From positions 57,397,049-57,461,048 of the forward strand of contig CM072525.1 in assembly GCA_036898135.1 (NCBI GenBank): 64,000 nucleotides of DNA, in the 5' to 3' direction. The notes below the pieces were generated by a model. That model made no database searches. It was given only the letters and a program-made list of their open reading frames with translations, and had not been told where the DNA came from. This DNA comes from Oncomelania hupensis. Taxonomy: Eukaryota; Mollusca; Gastropoda; Littorinimorpha; Pomatiopsidae. Of this stretch, positions 11,160 to 19,444 are shown piece after piece; the stretch's first letter is position 1; each line of letters starts with the position of its first letter. A program made the translations under genes and the position numbers.

Positions 11160-12809
11160 AGCGGCTGACAAGTGTTAAACACCCCAAGGTCTCCACGATC
11201 CAAAGCAAGTCTGGCATATGCCTTACAGAAGAACAAGAAGTCTTAGACAGGTGGACAGAGTACTGCTCTAATCTTTACAACCACACACCAAACGGAGACC
11301 CCTCAGTTCTAGCATGTCCTGGGAACGGAGAAGAAGAAGAAATCCTCCCAATTCTCCGGGCAGAAGTTGAGGCAGCAGTGCAATCGCAGAAGAAGGGGAA
11401 GTCAGAGGGAGTGGACAACATACCCGCAGAACTGCTTCAAGCAGGAGAAGAAGCGATGATTGACGCACTCACTATTATCTGTAACAAAATCTGGCAGAGT
11501 GGGGCGTGGCCTACACCATGGACCCAGTCGCTTGTCATCACTCTTCCCAAAAAAGGTAACCTTCATGAATGTGAAAATTACCGCACCATCAGCCTCATCA
11601 GCCATCCCAGCAAGGTCCTCCTGAAAATAATACTCAACAGGTTGAAACCCGAAGCTGAACAAATCATAGCTGAAGAACAAGCAGGATTCAGGGCAGGGCG
11701 AAGTACCACTGAACATATTTTCAACCTCAGAATACTCTGCGAGAAATACTTACAGCACCAACAACATCTATATTATGTGTCTGGCAAGCAGCTCTGTGGG
11801 CAACCATGAGAGTGTACAGCATCAGCCCTAAAATTATTGAAGTCATCAAAAGCCTCTATGACAAGGCTACCAGTGCAGTCCTCCACAACAGCACCATCGG
11901 AAACTGGTTCAGAACAACAAGCGGTGTGCGTCAGGGATGCCTACTCTCTCCAACAACCTTCAACATCTTCCTAGTGCGCATCATGTCAGATGCCCTTGCA
12001 GATCACGAAGGCACAGTCAGCATAGGGGGAAGAGCAATCTCCAACCTTCGTTTTGCGGATGGCATTGATGGATTACCTGGAGAGAAACAAGAACTTGAAC
12101 AGCTGGTACAGAGGCTTGACACCACCTCCAGAGCCTATGGGATAGAATTAAGTGCAGAGAAGACCAAAATGATGACCAACAACACCAATGGCATCAACAC
12201 GGACATCAAAGTCCAAGGCCAATCCCTAGAGCCATTGTATCAGACAATGGGTCCCGACAGGAAGTCCTCACCAGGATCGCACAAACAACTGCTGCCCTGG
12301 CCAGGTTGAAACCAATTTGGAAAGACAGGACCATCAGTCTACATTCCAAGGTAAGACTGCTGCGCTCCCTTGTCATCTCCATCTTCCTACATGCTTGCAA
12401 GACATGGACCCTCACATCAGATCTACAACGAAGAATACAAAGCATGGAGATGAGGTGCTACAGAAGACTTCTGGGCATTTCCTATACCCAGCACATCACC
12501 AACGTCGAAGTCCAAAAAACCATCGCACAAGCCATTGGACAACACGATGACCTGCTCACAGTGGTGAAAAAACGGAAACTCCGATGGTATAGCCACGTCA
12601 CCAAATCATCAGGTCTTGCAAAGACCACAAAGCAAGGCACAGTGCAAGGAGGTAGAAGAAGAGGGAGACCGAAAAAGAGGCAGAAGGACAACATTCGAGA
12701 ATGGACTGGTTTGACATTGAGCGAAACAATCAGGGTTGCTGAGGACAGGAAAAGATGGAGTATGCTGGTTAAACGATCATCTGTGGTGTCCCTGCGACCT
12801 CCGAGTTAG
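11160..12809 (+). pseudogene. LINE A reverse transcriptase and carboxyl domain, frameshifted
   Basis: Three overlapping open pieces (11378-11809, 11806-12309, 12306-12809) form one broken RT. Seen are VDNIPAELLQAG, ITLPKKGNLHECENYRTISL, EEQAGFRAGRST, TSGVRQGCLLSPTTFN and the catalytic loop as RFADGID in place of the usual YADD. The segment with the first catalytic Asp (seen as FVDFKKAFDRVWHA in copy B) is deleted near 11795. The carboxyl part has SLVISIFLHACKTWTL and KRKLRWYSHVTKSSGLAKT, typical of this LINE family. RT would copy the element RNA at the nicked target; this copy cannot be active. Confidence 0.82.
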
Positions 12810-12837
12810 GGGATAGGATAGAATAGGATAAGATAGG

Positions 12838-12839
12838 CC

Positions 12840-12898
<59 letters not shown>
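12838..12898. repeat. GATA microsatellite
   Basis: About 15 GATA units directly after the LINE A 3' tail; it probably grew from the GGATAG-type tail. Confidence 0.9.
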
Positions 12899-13089
12899 CA
12901 GTGTCTACTTGATTTATTCTAGGCACGAAATGGGGAATGCTATTATTAGTTTACAGAGAGCTAACAAAAGCAAATCAAGGGACGATAATAATTATGCTCA
13001 TCTTAACAAAGTATACCGTTGCGAAATGCTAATATGTGTAAATCGAACAGAATTAGAAGCAACAGCAATCATTTTTAATGTCTAAATAG
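12899..13089. other. Spacer before LTR-X
   Basis: AT-rich unique-looking DNA ending in AATAG, one half of the probable LTR-X target duplication. Confidence 0.4.
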
Positions 13090-14385
13090 TGTCACGAGAG
13101 GCTAGTTGGACCCAGCACTAAGACATCACGCCTCAAATAGTTCATCCTGCTGTAGCCTTTGTAACTCAAAGTCGATGTCTAGAAGATGACAAAAGTTAAA
13201 GGTTTGGTCTAAGCATTGTAAGCTAACTCTCGCTAAGGTAGGCAGTGACATCATTCAGCTGACCTATAACTGCCACACCCGCTAGAGGGAGCTAAAGGTA
13301 TCACGAGATTTCGCGGGCTTAAGCGGACTACAGGGTTTAGTAGTCTTTGTTAAAACCTCACCCGAGACGGACACGTGGAAAGATCTCTCTCTTAACAGAC
13401 TACACAGGTGACAGGTGAAATTCATTCATCGCAGTATAGCCACAGCCTGACATTGTCAGAAGGGTAAATGATCAATCTTTTGTTTCACTGCGATTCATTG
13501 ATATTAATGTTGGATTATGCTTGTGAAGTCTTGCCATGTTTTATACTTGTGAATGTTTGTAAAACTTCGCTTGACCGCTCGACCGGTTTTTGAAACCATG
13601 AGGTAGCCCCACGGACCAACTGTTGTTTCTCCTATTTGTATTATTGCAGACCAGTGGCTGTACCGGAGAATGTGTATATTATTAATTACTTCTTCCTGTG
13701 TTAATGTTAGCCCTGATATATATATGTGTAGGAATTATGTTGGAGATTCCAGTGGACCACGGACGTAGAAGATTGTTCGTCCCTTGTTTGTATAAGTGGA
13801 CGTGGTCACTTAGGGCTGTTTCTGCCATCAGTGAGACGCTCTGCACACCCTTAGTAAACAAGGCGTTGCATAAACTCGTCTTATGTTTTGCAGATGAGCA
13901 GGCTTGTTGGTCCGATGCAGGAGATAGACCACTGAGAGTCAACCCTGCAGTGGAGCATCGAGCACTGAGCTCCGATATCCCAACAGTTAACAAACCAGAA
14001 GAGGAGACACCATCACCATGCCTCAATGATTCAGCTAAGTGCTAAAGAAGAAATGCACTCACACTGATCTAGAAGGACTGTGCGGTAGTCCACTCTCCTG
14101 AAAACGAACAGTAGGCCAACCAGAACAAATAGTCCAATGATGAGACAGTAGCCAATCTCGAGAACAGTAGCAGCATAGACCCATCAAGGAGCGAACTACT
14201 CGAAGTGAATTTGGACTGTTAAGTTATTCCTAGTATATTACGTTGGATACTTAAGTTAGTGTAGTGTTTAGAGAATTATGTATAGAGTAGAGGAAATAAA
14301 TGTGTGATATTTACTGTTAACAAGTGGCTGGACTACCTATGTTTCATAGCCTTGTGAGAGCTAGTGTGTCAGTGAAACTTTTATC
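13090..14385 (+). mobile_element. LTR-X copy 1, left part (interrupted by the Polinton)
   Basis: Starts TGTCACGAGAGGCTAG, matching the minus-strand start of the LTR-X inside the Polinton (TGTCACGAATTGGCTAG), and stays alignable to AGTGTGTCAGTG. It breaks exactly at the Polinton edge and resumes at 31959. An AATAAATGTGTGATATTTACTG segment near 14296 may be its polyadenylation region. The 5' flank AATAG resembles ACTAG after the far end (32138-32142), a decayed 5-bp duplication. The whole copy is about 1.47 kb. The TG...CA ends and 5-bp duplication fit a solo LTR. A DNA element with short inverted ends cannot be excluded. No coding seen; the 115-codon frames within are not conserved-looking. 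Confidence 0.8.
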
Positions 14386-14866
14386 AGTAGTAGAGTACTC
14401 TGTTTATGGGCAACCGTGCACCTGCACCTAAAAGTGGGTCACGTGACAGGGGGATGACGTCATAGGTGCACATGTACTCTTAGGTCATGATGCCCCCAAC
14501 GTGAGGGTCTTGTGCCCTGTCAAAAGTGATGGATGACGTATGGCCCGGGGGGATATAATTTTATTGATAGTGCGATCGCAAGTGCGCATCTCGGTGAATG
14601 GATATATGACTCATTGGTCTGTGCGTTAGATCAAGCACCCCAAAGACAGCAAGTGCGCATCTTGATGAATATAGAATGACTCAGTGGTCTGGGCGTGAGA
14701 TCAAGCACCCCAAAGACAGCAAGTGCGCATCTCGGCGCATAGAGAATGACTCGGTGGTATGAGCGTGAGATCAAACATCTAAAGGCAGCAAGTGCGCGTC
14801 TTTTTTTTTTTTATTTAGACCAAGCACACAAAGCTTGCAAGTGCGCATCTTTTTGTGGTTGTATAC
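14386..14866. repeat. Polinton left terminal inverted repeat
   Basis: 481 bp inverted relative to 31369-31958. The outer ~190 bp is unique and includes GTCACGTGAC (E-box palindrome), a perfect CRE TGACGTCA (14455-14462), TGGATGACGTATGG and GATATAATTTTATTGAT. Next come about three ~69-bp subrepeats, each starting CAAGTGCGCATCT and holding an AP-1-like TGACTCA or TGACTCG. The repeat ends at TTTTGTGGTTGTATAC. TIRs act as replication ends for protein-primed polymerases and as integrase substrates. Confidence 0.95.
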
Positions 14867-14978
14867 GTGTTAAAAGAGAGAGATTTGATGTTAAAATGAG
14901 GCAGCCATAAACGACAGTAGATGTCCCAGACAATCTTAAATTTTAGTGTGTATATATGACCTAAAGGCATCGAAACTG

Positions 14979-14990
14979 GGTCTATATATG
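14979..14990 (+). promoter_or_regulatory. TATA box for the left-end plus-strand gene
   Basis: GGTCTATATATGCGG lies about 35 bp before the first ATG at 15023, directly inside the left inverted repeat. It is the only clear promoter-like motif for the rightward transcript. Confidence 0.5.
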
Positions 14991-15022
14991 CGGTGATTGT
15001 AACGGAGACTTCACTTCACTTG

Positions 15023-15510
15023 ATGAAATTGATAAACATGAGGCTCTTGATAACGCTGCACTGCTGGGTGGAAGGCGAGGAAGAACCGTATATCAATATA
15101 TTAAATGTTCACGAGTCAAGGGCGGAAACATTTCTATGTCATTTTCTAGACATGTAAGTAAAATATTTTTATAATATAAGACTAATAAAATTAACTTAAA
15201 AAATTTTTTTTTCTTGTATTATTTTTATTTGTTTAATTTTTTATTTTCTTTTTTTTTTTCTTTTTTTATTAGAAAACTTGGCGGTATAGATTATTGATAT
15301 AGATAATGTTTAATTATTATTATTATTTTTTTTTTTTGGTTTGACTATGTTGATATATTATAATCATTTATTTTGATTTATGTTATATATAGCTATCCAG
15401 AATATTGGATAATAATGGTCCAGGACGTAGAAGAAATTGAGGATTTTTTGGCATCAGACGATGAAGAGCCACCCACACCACCACCACCATCACCAAACCA
15501 CGGAACATAA
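15023..15510 (+). CDS. Putative spliced left-end early protein (two coding exons)
   Basis: Exon 1 runs 15023-15153 and ends at a consensus donor (GTAAGT at 15154). Exon 2 starts at 15393 after TTATATATAG and stops with TAA at 15508-15510; the join keeps one frame of 82 codons. Upstream stands a TATA box. Visible features are LHCWVEGEEE near residue 12 (Leu-x-Cys-x-x-Glu followed by acids) and, near the end, the acidic SDDEEP followed by a proline run. That layout recalls pocket-protein-binding viral early proteins, but the exact LxCxE spacing is not met. No database-level homology is known to me. The opposite orientation and end position suggest an early or accessory gene of the Polinton. A second open frame overlaps exon 1, so the coding frame is not certain. 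Confidence 0.45.
15154..15392 (+). other. Predicted intron of the left-end gene
   Basis: Begins GTAAGTAAAATATTT and ends TTTATGTTATATATAG. It is AT-rich (poly-T tracts) compared with the exons. The donor is strong and the acceptor tract weak. Confidence 0.45.
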
Positions 15511-15710
15511 CGATGCTACAAGTAGGTAAAAAAAAAATTTTTTAAATAAAAGACCAACAACAACGAAAAAAAAAGAAAGGAAAAAAAAAAAAAAGAAAAA
15601 AAAAAAAACGACAACACCAGAAAATAAGATATAAAATAGTTTATTAATGAACAACATCTTTTTAAAATTAAAAATTATAATACCAATGCATTATTATTTT
15701 TTTGTTTCAG

Positions 15711-15755
15711 ATGCCGTGCGCTCACATACCCACATTATGCATACAAAATAAAAAG
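15711..15755 (+). other. Possible small exon with strong splice signals
   Basis: A 45-bp block preceded by TTTTTTTGTTTCAG and followed by GTAAGTAAATG. It starts with ATG and encodes about 15 residues including MPCAHIPTLC. A further acceptor (GTTTTTGTTACAG) ends at 15892. Exon 2 of the left-end gene could also splice onward from a GTAGGT donor at about 15523. This looks like a chain of alternative exons, but no RNA evidence is available. Confidence 0.35.
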
Positions 15756-15825
15756 TAAGTAAATGAATATTTTATACAAATTTTAACTATATACACATGG
15801 ATAATACATTTTATTATGACAATAT

Positions 15826-16110
15826 ATATATATATATATACATTGTTATATAATTTTATAATAAAAATGTTTTTGTTTTGTTTTTGTTACAGGCAAAAAA
15901 AAACAAGCAAACCATAAACCGCCTTTTGTACTATGTAATGTATACTTTTATCTCTCTCTCTCTCTCTCTCTCGCTCTCTCTCTCGCTGTCTTGTGCTCTC
16001 GCTCACAGCATCTGTGGTGACCCTGCTATTTTGAGTCTATCCTGTTTCTTCCCTCCCCTCTCTCTCCAACTCTCTTGCTCTCTCTTGCTCTCTCTTTTTT
16101 TTCCCAGCTA
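15826..16110. repeat. AT and CT microsatellites inside the Polinton
   Basis: An (AT)n run near 15826-15841 and an impure (CT)n tract at about 15953-16105. The latter overlaps the predicted carboxyl end of the Cys/His protein gene on the other strand. Confidence 0.75.
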
Positions 16111-16349
16111 GTTTTAAGCAAATGTGTAATGATAATTGGGGTGAAAACATCGACCAACTCTTGTTTTAAACATGTAGACAAAATCTTATGAGTAAAATTT
16201 ATTATAGATTCTTGTTGCGTATACATACAACACGAATGCTGATGCTGTGAGGGATGGTTAATTCTGCATCCATGACATTTAGACAAAGCATATTCATCCA
16301 CTTTTTGACATATTTTATCAAAAAAAGTTTTGACAGCATCACTATCCAT
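16026..16349 (-). CDS. Small Polinton Cys/His (zinc-binding-like) protein
   Basis: 107 residues from ATG at 16349; the frame stays open 39 codons upstream, but that part is hydrophobic and AT-rich. The key motif is KCHGCRINHPSQHQHSCC (C-x2-C-x3-H-x3-H-x-H-x-C). I recognise this C..C...HPSQ.QH.C pattern from small uncharacterised proteins of animal Polintons. A predicted helix (INFTHKILSTCLKQELVDVF) follows. The last ~20 residues come from a CT/GA microsatellite, so the carboxyl end may have been extended by slippage. Zinc binding is inferred from the motif; the role is unknown. Confidence 0.65.
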   Translation of the reverse strand: MDSDAVKTFFDKICQKVDEYALSKCHGCRINHPSQHQHSCCMYTQQESIINFTHKILSTCLKQELVDVFTPIIITHLLKTSWEKKERARESKRVGERGEGRNRIDSK

Positions 16350-16474
16350 ATTGATAATGAAAGAAAATGTATTATACCAACCGCACACACTTAAATATAT
16401 ACACAATATATACAATATACACAATATAAAAATGTCACTTTTTTCACATAAATCGAAAAATGTCACTTTTTTGT

Positions 16475-16906
16475 TTAGTTGTATTCAGACAACTTTTGGA
16501 ATGGATATTGGCTATCCAACGGCAATCTCTTGGATGTAGAGGGTGAATACATAGGCTTTTGAAGAGCAGAGTTCATTTGCTGATGCTGTTGATTATTAAG
16601 CACAGTGGTAGTTTTTGTTGTTTCCTTGTCATGAATTATATTTAAGAGTTCAGAGGTGTGAATCAACAATTCGTCGAAAGCAGCAGGCGTCAAAGTGATT
16701 CCCCGTCTAGTTGGATAAAGAGGTAAGTCTGAAGTTTTTTCTTCTTTTTCGTCTTGTTTTGAAGAGGATTCAGTTTTGAGTCCGGGCACAAAAGCACGGA
16801 TATGAATAAACACCTGTTCGTTGAACGTAGTAACACAAGCAAAGAGACTATTTCCCAAAGGAAATAATTTTTCACCACTAACAGATCTTTGAATAGCTGA
16901 AGACAT
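16475..16906 (-). CDS. PC4-like putative ssDNA-binding protein
   Basis: 143 residues from ATG at 16906. Residues ~12-40 (KLFPLGNSLFACVTTFNEQ, VFIHIRAF) and ~65-85 (YPTRRGITLTPAAFDELL) match the two-part pattern of the PC4/Sub1 fold: a beta strand pair, a linker, then 'G(R/K)KGI.L.P..W..L' and a helix. The linker here is a charged Ser/Lys/Glu stretch. PC4 proteins bind single-stranded DNA as dimers in transcription and replication. In a protein-primed replicon such a protein could coat displaced strands, which is inference. The carboxyl third is Gln/Ser-rich and disordered. It has its own promoter-like TATA sequences upstream. Confidence 0.6.
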   Translation of the reverse strand: MSSAIQRSVSGEKLFPLGNSLFACVTTFNEQVFIHIRAFVPGLKTESSSKQDEKEEKTSDLPLYPTRRGITLTPAAFDELLIHTSELLNIIHDKETTKTTTVLNNQQHQQMNSALQKPMYSPSTSKRLPLDSQYPFQKLSEYN

Positions 16907-16929
16907 GATAGCAAAGTGAGTAACCAGTG

Positions 16930-16972
16930 GCTTTTTATACTGGAGGATATGTGAGAGAGCCTTTTATATACA
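16930..16972 (-). promoter_or_regulatory. TATA boxes for the PC4-like gene
   Basis: Minus strand carries TATATAAAAGG (about 16961-16971) and TATAAAAAG (about 16931-16939), 25-65 bp before the ATG at 16906. Either could position transcription. Confidence 0.55.
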
Positions 16973-17004
16973 ATGCTAGAGTCACTTCGCGGAGTCTATG
17001 AAAA

Positions 17005-17285
17005 AGCAAGTCTAAACACGTTTAAATTTGTTGTCCATGATATTTCATCAAGAAACATTGCATCAGCCAACATACCTCGTACAAGTCTAAACACGTTTTT
17101 ATCGGCACACATTACATCAGCCATTTGGTCAGCATACAAGCAAGTCTAAACACGTTTTATCAGCAAACATTTTATCGGCCATTTGAACAGCATACAAACA
17201 AGTCTAAACATGCATTTATTTTAGGCATCAACATTGCATCAGCCTGCATATCGTATACAAATTTAAACATGATTTAAAAAAAATA
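17005..17285. repeat. Four-unit tandem repeat in the Polinton
   Basis: Imperfect units of about 65-70 bp containing AAGTCTAAACACGTTT and CATTnCATCAGCC, between the membrane-protein gene and the PC4-like promoter. AT-rich, non-coding. It could be a regulatory array or a replication-related site; nothing decides between them. Confidence 0.7.
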
Positions 17286-17303
17286 ATAATATATACAAAA
17301 AAA

Positions 17304-17603
17304 TCAAGTTATTTTTGCAGCGGGTGCGATAGAAGGGTTAGGTAAAATATAGCCTAGACAAGAGCCCAATAATGCAATCCATAAATTGGTGTCTTTATGA
17401 CCCACAGTGAGATTATATATAGAAGTGATGACGACCATAAAAATGATCACCATTTGACATCCAAATACAATCTCACCCCTAGGTACTTCACGGCCAAACA
17501 CATGCCACCATCGTGAATTACGATGAGTGACGCGCATTGTTATGTTAGCTTCTTCTTCTTCTTCTTGAGACATAATTGTAAAAACATCCGATATGGATAG
17601 CAT
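17304..17603 (-). CDS. Small membrane protein of the Polinton
   Basis: The frame is open from 17657, but that first codon is TTG. The first ATG after the TATA box is at 17603, and a second (MSQEEEEEANITM) at 17573 gives an 89-residue protein. It has an acidic start, a basic patch (HRNSRWWHVFGREVPRGE), a strong membrane segment (VFGCQMVIIFMVVITSIYNL) and a second hydrophobic stretch (LWIALLGSCLGYILPNPSI). The W-x-x-REVPR-E and LGY-LPNP patterns look familiar from uncharacterised Polinton proteins. Two membrane spans suggest a virion or host-membrane role, unproven. Confidence 0.65.
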   Translation of the reverse strand: MLSISDVFTIMSQEEEEEANITMRVTHRNSRWWHVFGREVPRGEIVFGCQMVIIFMVVITSIYNLTVGHKDTNLWIALLGSCLGYILPNPSIAPAAKIT

Positions 17604-17639
17604 AGAACAATCAAATGAATACAGCACAAAATCAAACGC

Positions 17640-17655
17640 ATGCTTTATATAATAC
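17640..17655 (-). promoter_or_regulatory. TATA box for the membrane-protein gene
   Basis: Minus-strand TATTATATAAAGCATG, about 40 bp before the ATG at 17603 and overlapping the end of the protease gene. Confidence 0.5.
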
Positions 17656-17657
17656 AA

Positions 17658-18125
17658 TTAAAACGCAAACGGAAGCCGGGGAAAATAGTTTTGTACAATA
17701 CTATATACAAGGGCATCATTGAAAGGAGTACAAAGATGATGAATAATATCTTCAAACAAAAAGCCTCTACATCGTAACATCAAATATACCACACAAAATT
17801 GTCCACAAACGAGCGTATCATCTTGTAAAACAATATCATTATATGTAAATGTACTAGCATAAGTCTTTAAAAATTGTTGACATTCAGGAAAAGGGCTCAA
17901 ACCATAAGAATCAAAATATTCTGCTGTATTGTGTTTGGGGTCTATATACATTGATACCCAATGAGAACCAGGAAGTACAGACGGATCTAAATTAACCACA
18001 AAAGCACTAGGTTTAGTCCATAAACACTTTTGGGTAGCAATTTGATCACGGGCATACACTCCTTTAAAGATTTCACGTGTAAATACATCAAACGTCAATA
18101 GTTGATTAATCTGTAGTGTATCCAT
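17658..18125 (-). CDS. Adenain-like cysteine protease
   Basis: 155 residues. The catalytic set of the adenovirus protease/Ulp1 clan is visible: His55 (PGSHWVSMYI), Asp72 (EYFDSYG), Gln101 and the nucleophile Cys107 in LVCGQFCVVYL, six residues after the Gln as in the clan. Length fits Polinton proteases (adenain itself is about 200). It should cleave capsid precursor proteins during virion maturation. The start codon overlaps the stop of the major capsid gene (TAATG on the minus strand), so the two are closely coupled. Confidence 0.92.
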   Translation of the reverse strand: MDTLQINQLLTFDVFTREIFKGVYARDQIATQKCLWTKPSAFVVNLDPSVLPGSHWVSMYIDPKHNTAEYFDSYGLSPFPECQQFLKTYASTFTYNDIVLQDDTLVCGQFCVVYLMLRCRGFLFEDIIHHLCTPFNDALVYSIVQNYFPRLPFAF

Positions 18126-19435
18126 TATGTAGAAAAATCTACCATAACATTACGATGCTTATCAATCTCTAGCAAGTTATGAAATTCGGCATGGGCAACT
18201 ATATTAATAGTGTCTGGCAGCGCTTGAGCAAACTGAATTTCCAATCTCATTGTACCGTGTTTTATGAGTTGGCTGTGTGTAGAGTCAGCAGCCTGATCAG
18301 GGGTCAGATCAAATACAAACAGCGTGTAACCGCGACCAAATTCATCATAAGTAATATCATTCGCTTCATCTTGCCATGCTTTACCCAAACCTTGAAACAT
18401 AGAGAGATAAGAGCGAGCATAGCGCCGTCCTTCAAAATCAGGCTTTAGTGGCTTAGACGGTATACTCCGGCCACCCACATGTAAGCATATATAATTTATA
18501 CTAAAGTGTTGAAAGTTAAAGGGGTTTAGCGCATATCGACCATGAAAAGCGCCATTACTGATGAGCCCTATGACAATGCGGGTGGGTAATTGCCCCAAAA
18601 ACAGATTTTCTTTATTGACTTGCATGTTTCCCTGGGGTATGGCAAATATTTTGGTAACACCTCTTTTTAGAGGATATTTGGCATTTTCGTTTTGGAGCGT
18701 TTGAAGATGTGCCATCTGAATGTTTGGATTAATTTTAACTTTCCTTACAAAAAAGCTCACGTCTTGTAAATTAATTTTAAACCCAGCCCCGGCACCGGCA
18801 TGAAGACAAAATTCATCCGAGTTTCTTATTAGACGTAGTTTTAAGCTAACACCATTCATAAGTAGTTTTTCTTGTTGACACATGTCTAGATGTAATCGTC
18901 CAATTAACTCTGTGGCGCGACTGGCGGCGATCGTTGTAGCACGTCTCTGTAGACCGCTGTTGTGATTTGCCGCCGCATCCATATGTCCTGCACTATCTTT
19001 ATCCCATAGGGATAATTGAAGATGAGTTTGTTTAGCATCACGACCATGAGACAAGAGTGTTTCTAAATAAGCTCTATAGGCGTAGGTGTTGCTGGATGAT
19101 GTCACCTGTTGATCATTGAGCGATAGATCAATTTGACTCCATAAAGAGTGTAGCAATAAATTTTCCGGGCCCACAGCGGCATCACCAGCAATATTAGTGC
19201 CATCCGCATTAAGCACACGAAGTTTAACATAAAGATAAGAGTTACTGAGATCAATGTAGTCTGAATCACCACCAGACACATAAAATTCGATGGGACCGGC
19301 ATCAGTGATCGTTGAAAGCGGTCTGTGTTCTATATCTTGAGATTCTATAATGGCTGTTTGAGTCGGCGGTAGTTGAAATAAATCCAGTTCTGATTTTAAA
19401 CAAGGACACGAGTTTTGATGAATGAGTTCGCTCAT
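18125..19435 (-). CDS. MCP: Major capsid protein (double jelly-roll type)
   Basis: 436 residues, the usual size for Polinton hexon-like proteins. Recognisable pieces are PIEFYVSGGDSDYIDLSNSY near residue 48, LLLHSLWSQIDLSLN, CQQEKLLMNGVSLKLRLIR, the N-terminal half/second barrel boundary around FFVRKVKINPN, FNFQHFSINYICLHVGGRSI and FDLTPDQAADS. These match the Polinton major capsid family predicted to form trimers with a double jelly-roll fold like adenovirus hexon. It sits between the pX-like protein and the protease, the standard late cluster. The ORF is intact with ordinary codon use, so this part of the element has not decayed visibly. Confidence 0.93.
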   Translation of the reverse strand: MSELIHQNSCPCLKSELDLFQLPPTQTAIIESQDIEHRPLSTITDAGPIEFYVSGGDSDYIDLSNSYLYVKLRVLNADGTNIAGDAAVGPENLLLHSLWSQIDLSLNDQQVTSSSNTYAYRAYLETLLSHGRDAKQTHLQLSLWDKDSAGHMDAAANHNSGLQRRATTIAASRATELIGRLHLDMCQQEKLLMNGVSLKLRLIRNSDEFCLHAGAGAGFKINLQDVSFFVRKVKINPNIQMAHLQTLQNENAKYPLKRGVTKIFAIPQGNMQVNKENLFLGQLPTRIVIGLISNGAFHGRYALNPFNFQHFSINYICLHVGGRSIPSKPLKPDFEGRRYARSYLSMFQGLGKAWQDEANDITYDEFGRGYTLFVFDLTPDQAADSTHSQLIKHGTMRLEIQFAQALPDTINIVAHAEFHNLLEIDKHRNVMVDFST

Positions 19436-19444
19436 GATCGGTAA

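Larger units (their letters stand above)
9230..12836 (+). mobile_element. LINE copy A (endonuclease plus RT non-LTR retrotransposon)
   Basis: A near-complete but decayed non-LTR element. It has an AP-endonuclease at 9660-10410, a linker, RT at 11380-12300 and the carboxyl domain to 12809. It ends in GGATAGGATAG-type repeats and a GATA microsatellite. The protein is of the type automatically named 'craniofacial development protein 2-like' or 'endonuclease-reverse transcriptase'. An RTE-like clade is likely but not certain. Copies B and C downstream belong to the same family. Confidence 0.85.

Noticed and set aside
13682..14045. Overlapping 114- and 115-codon frames on both strands within LTR-X
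   Set aside because: Not preserved in the second LTR-X copy as far as I can align it, and no known motif.
15050..15080. Exact LxCxE pocket-binding motif in the left-end gene
   Set aside because: The residues are L-H-C-W-V-E, one position too long; only a loose resemblance is reported.
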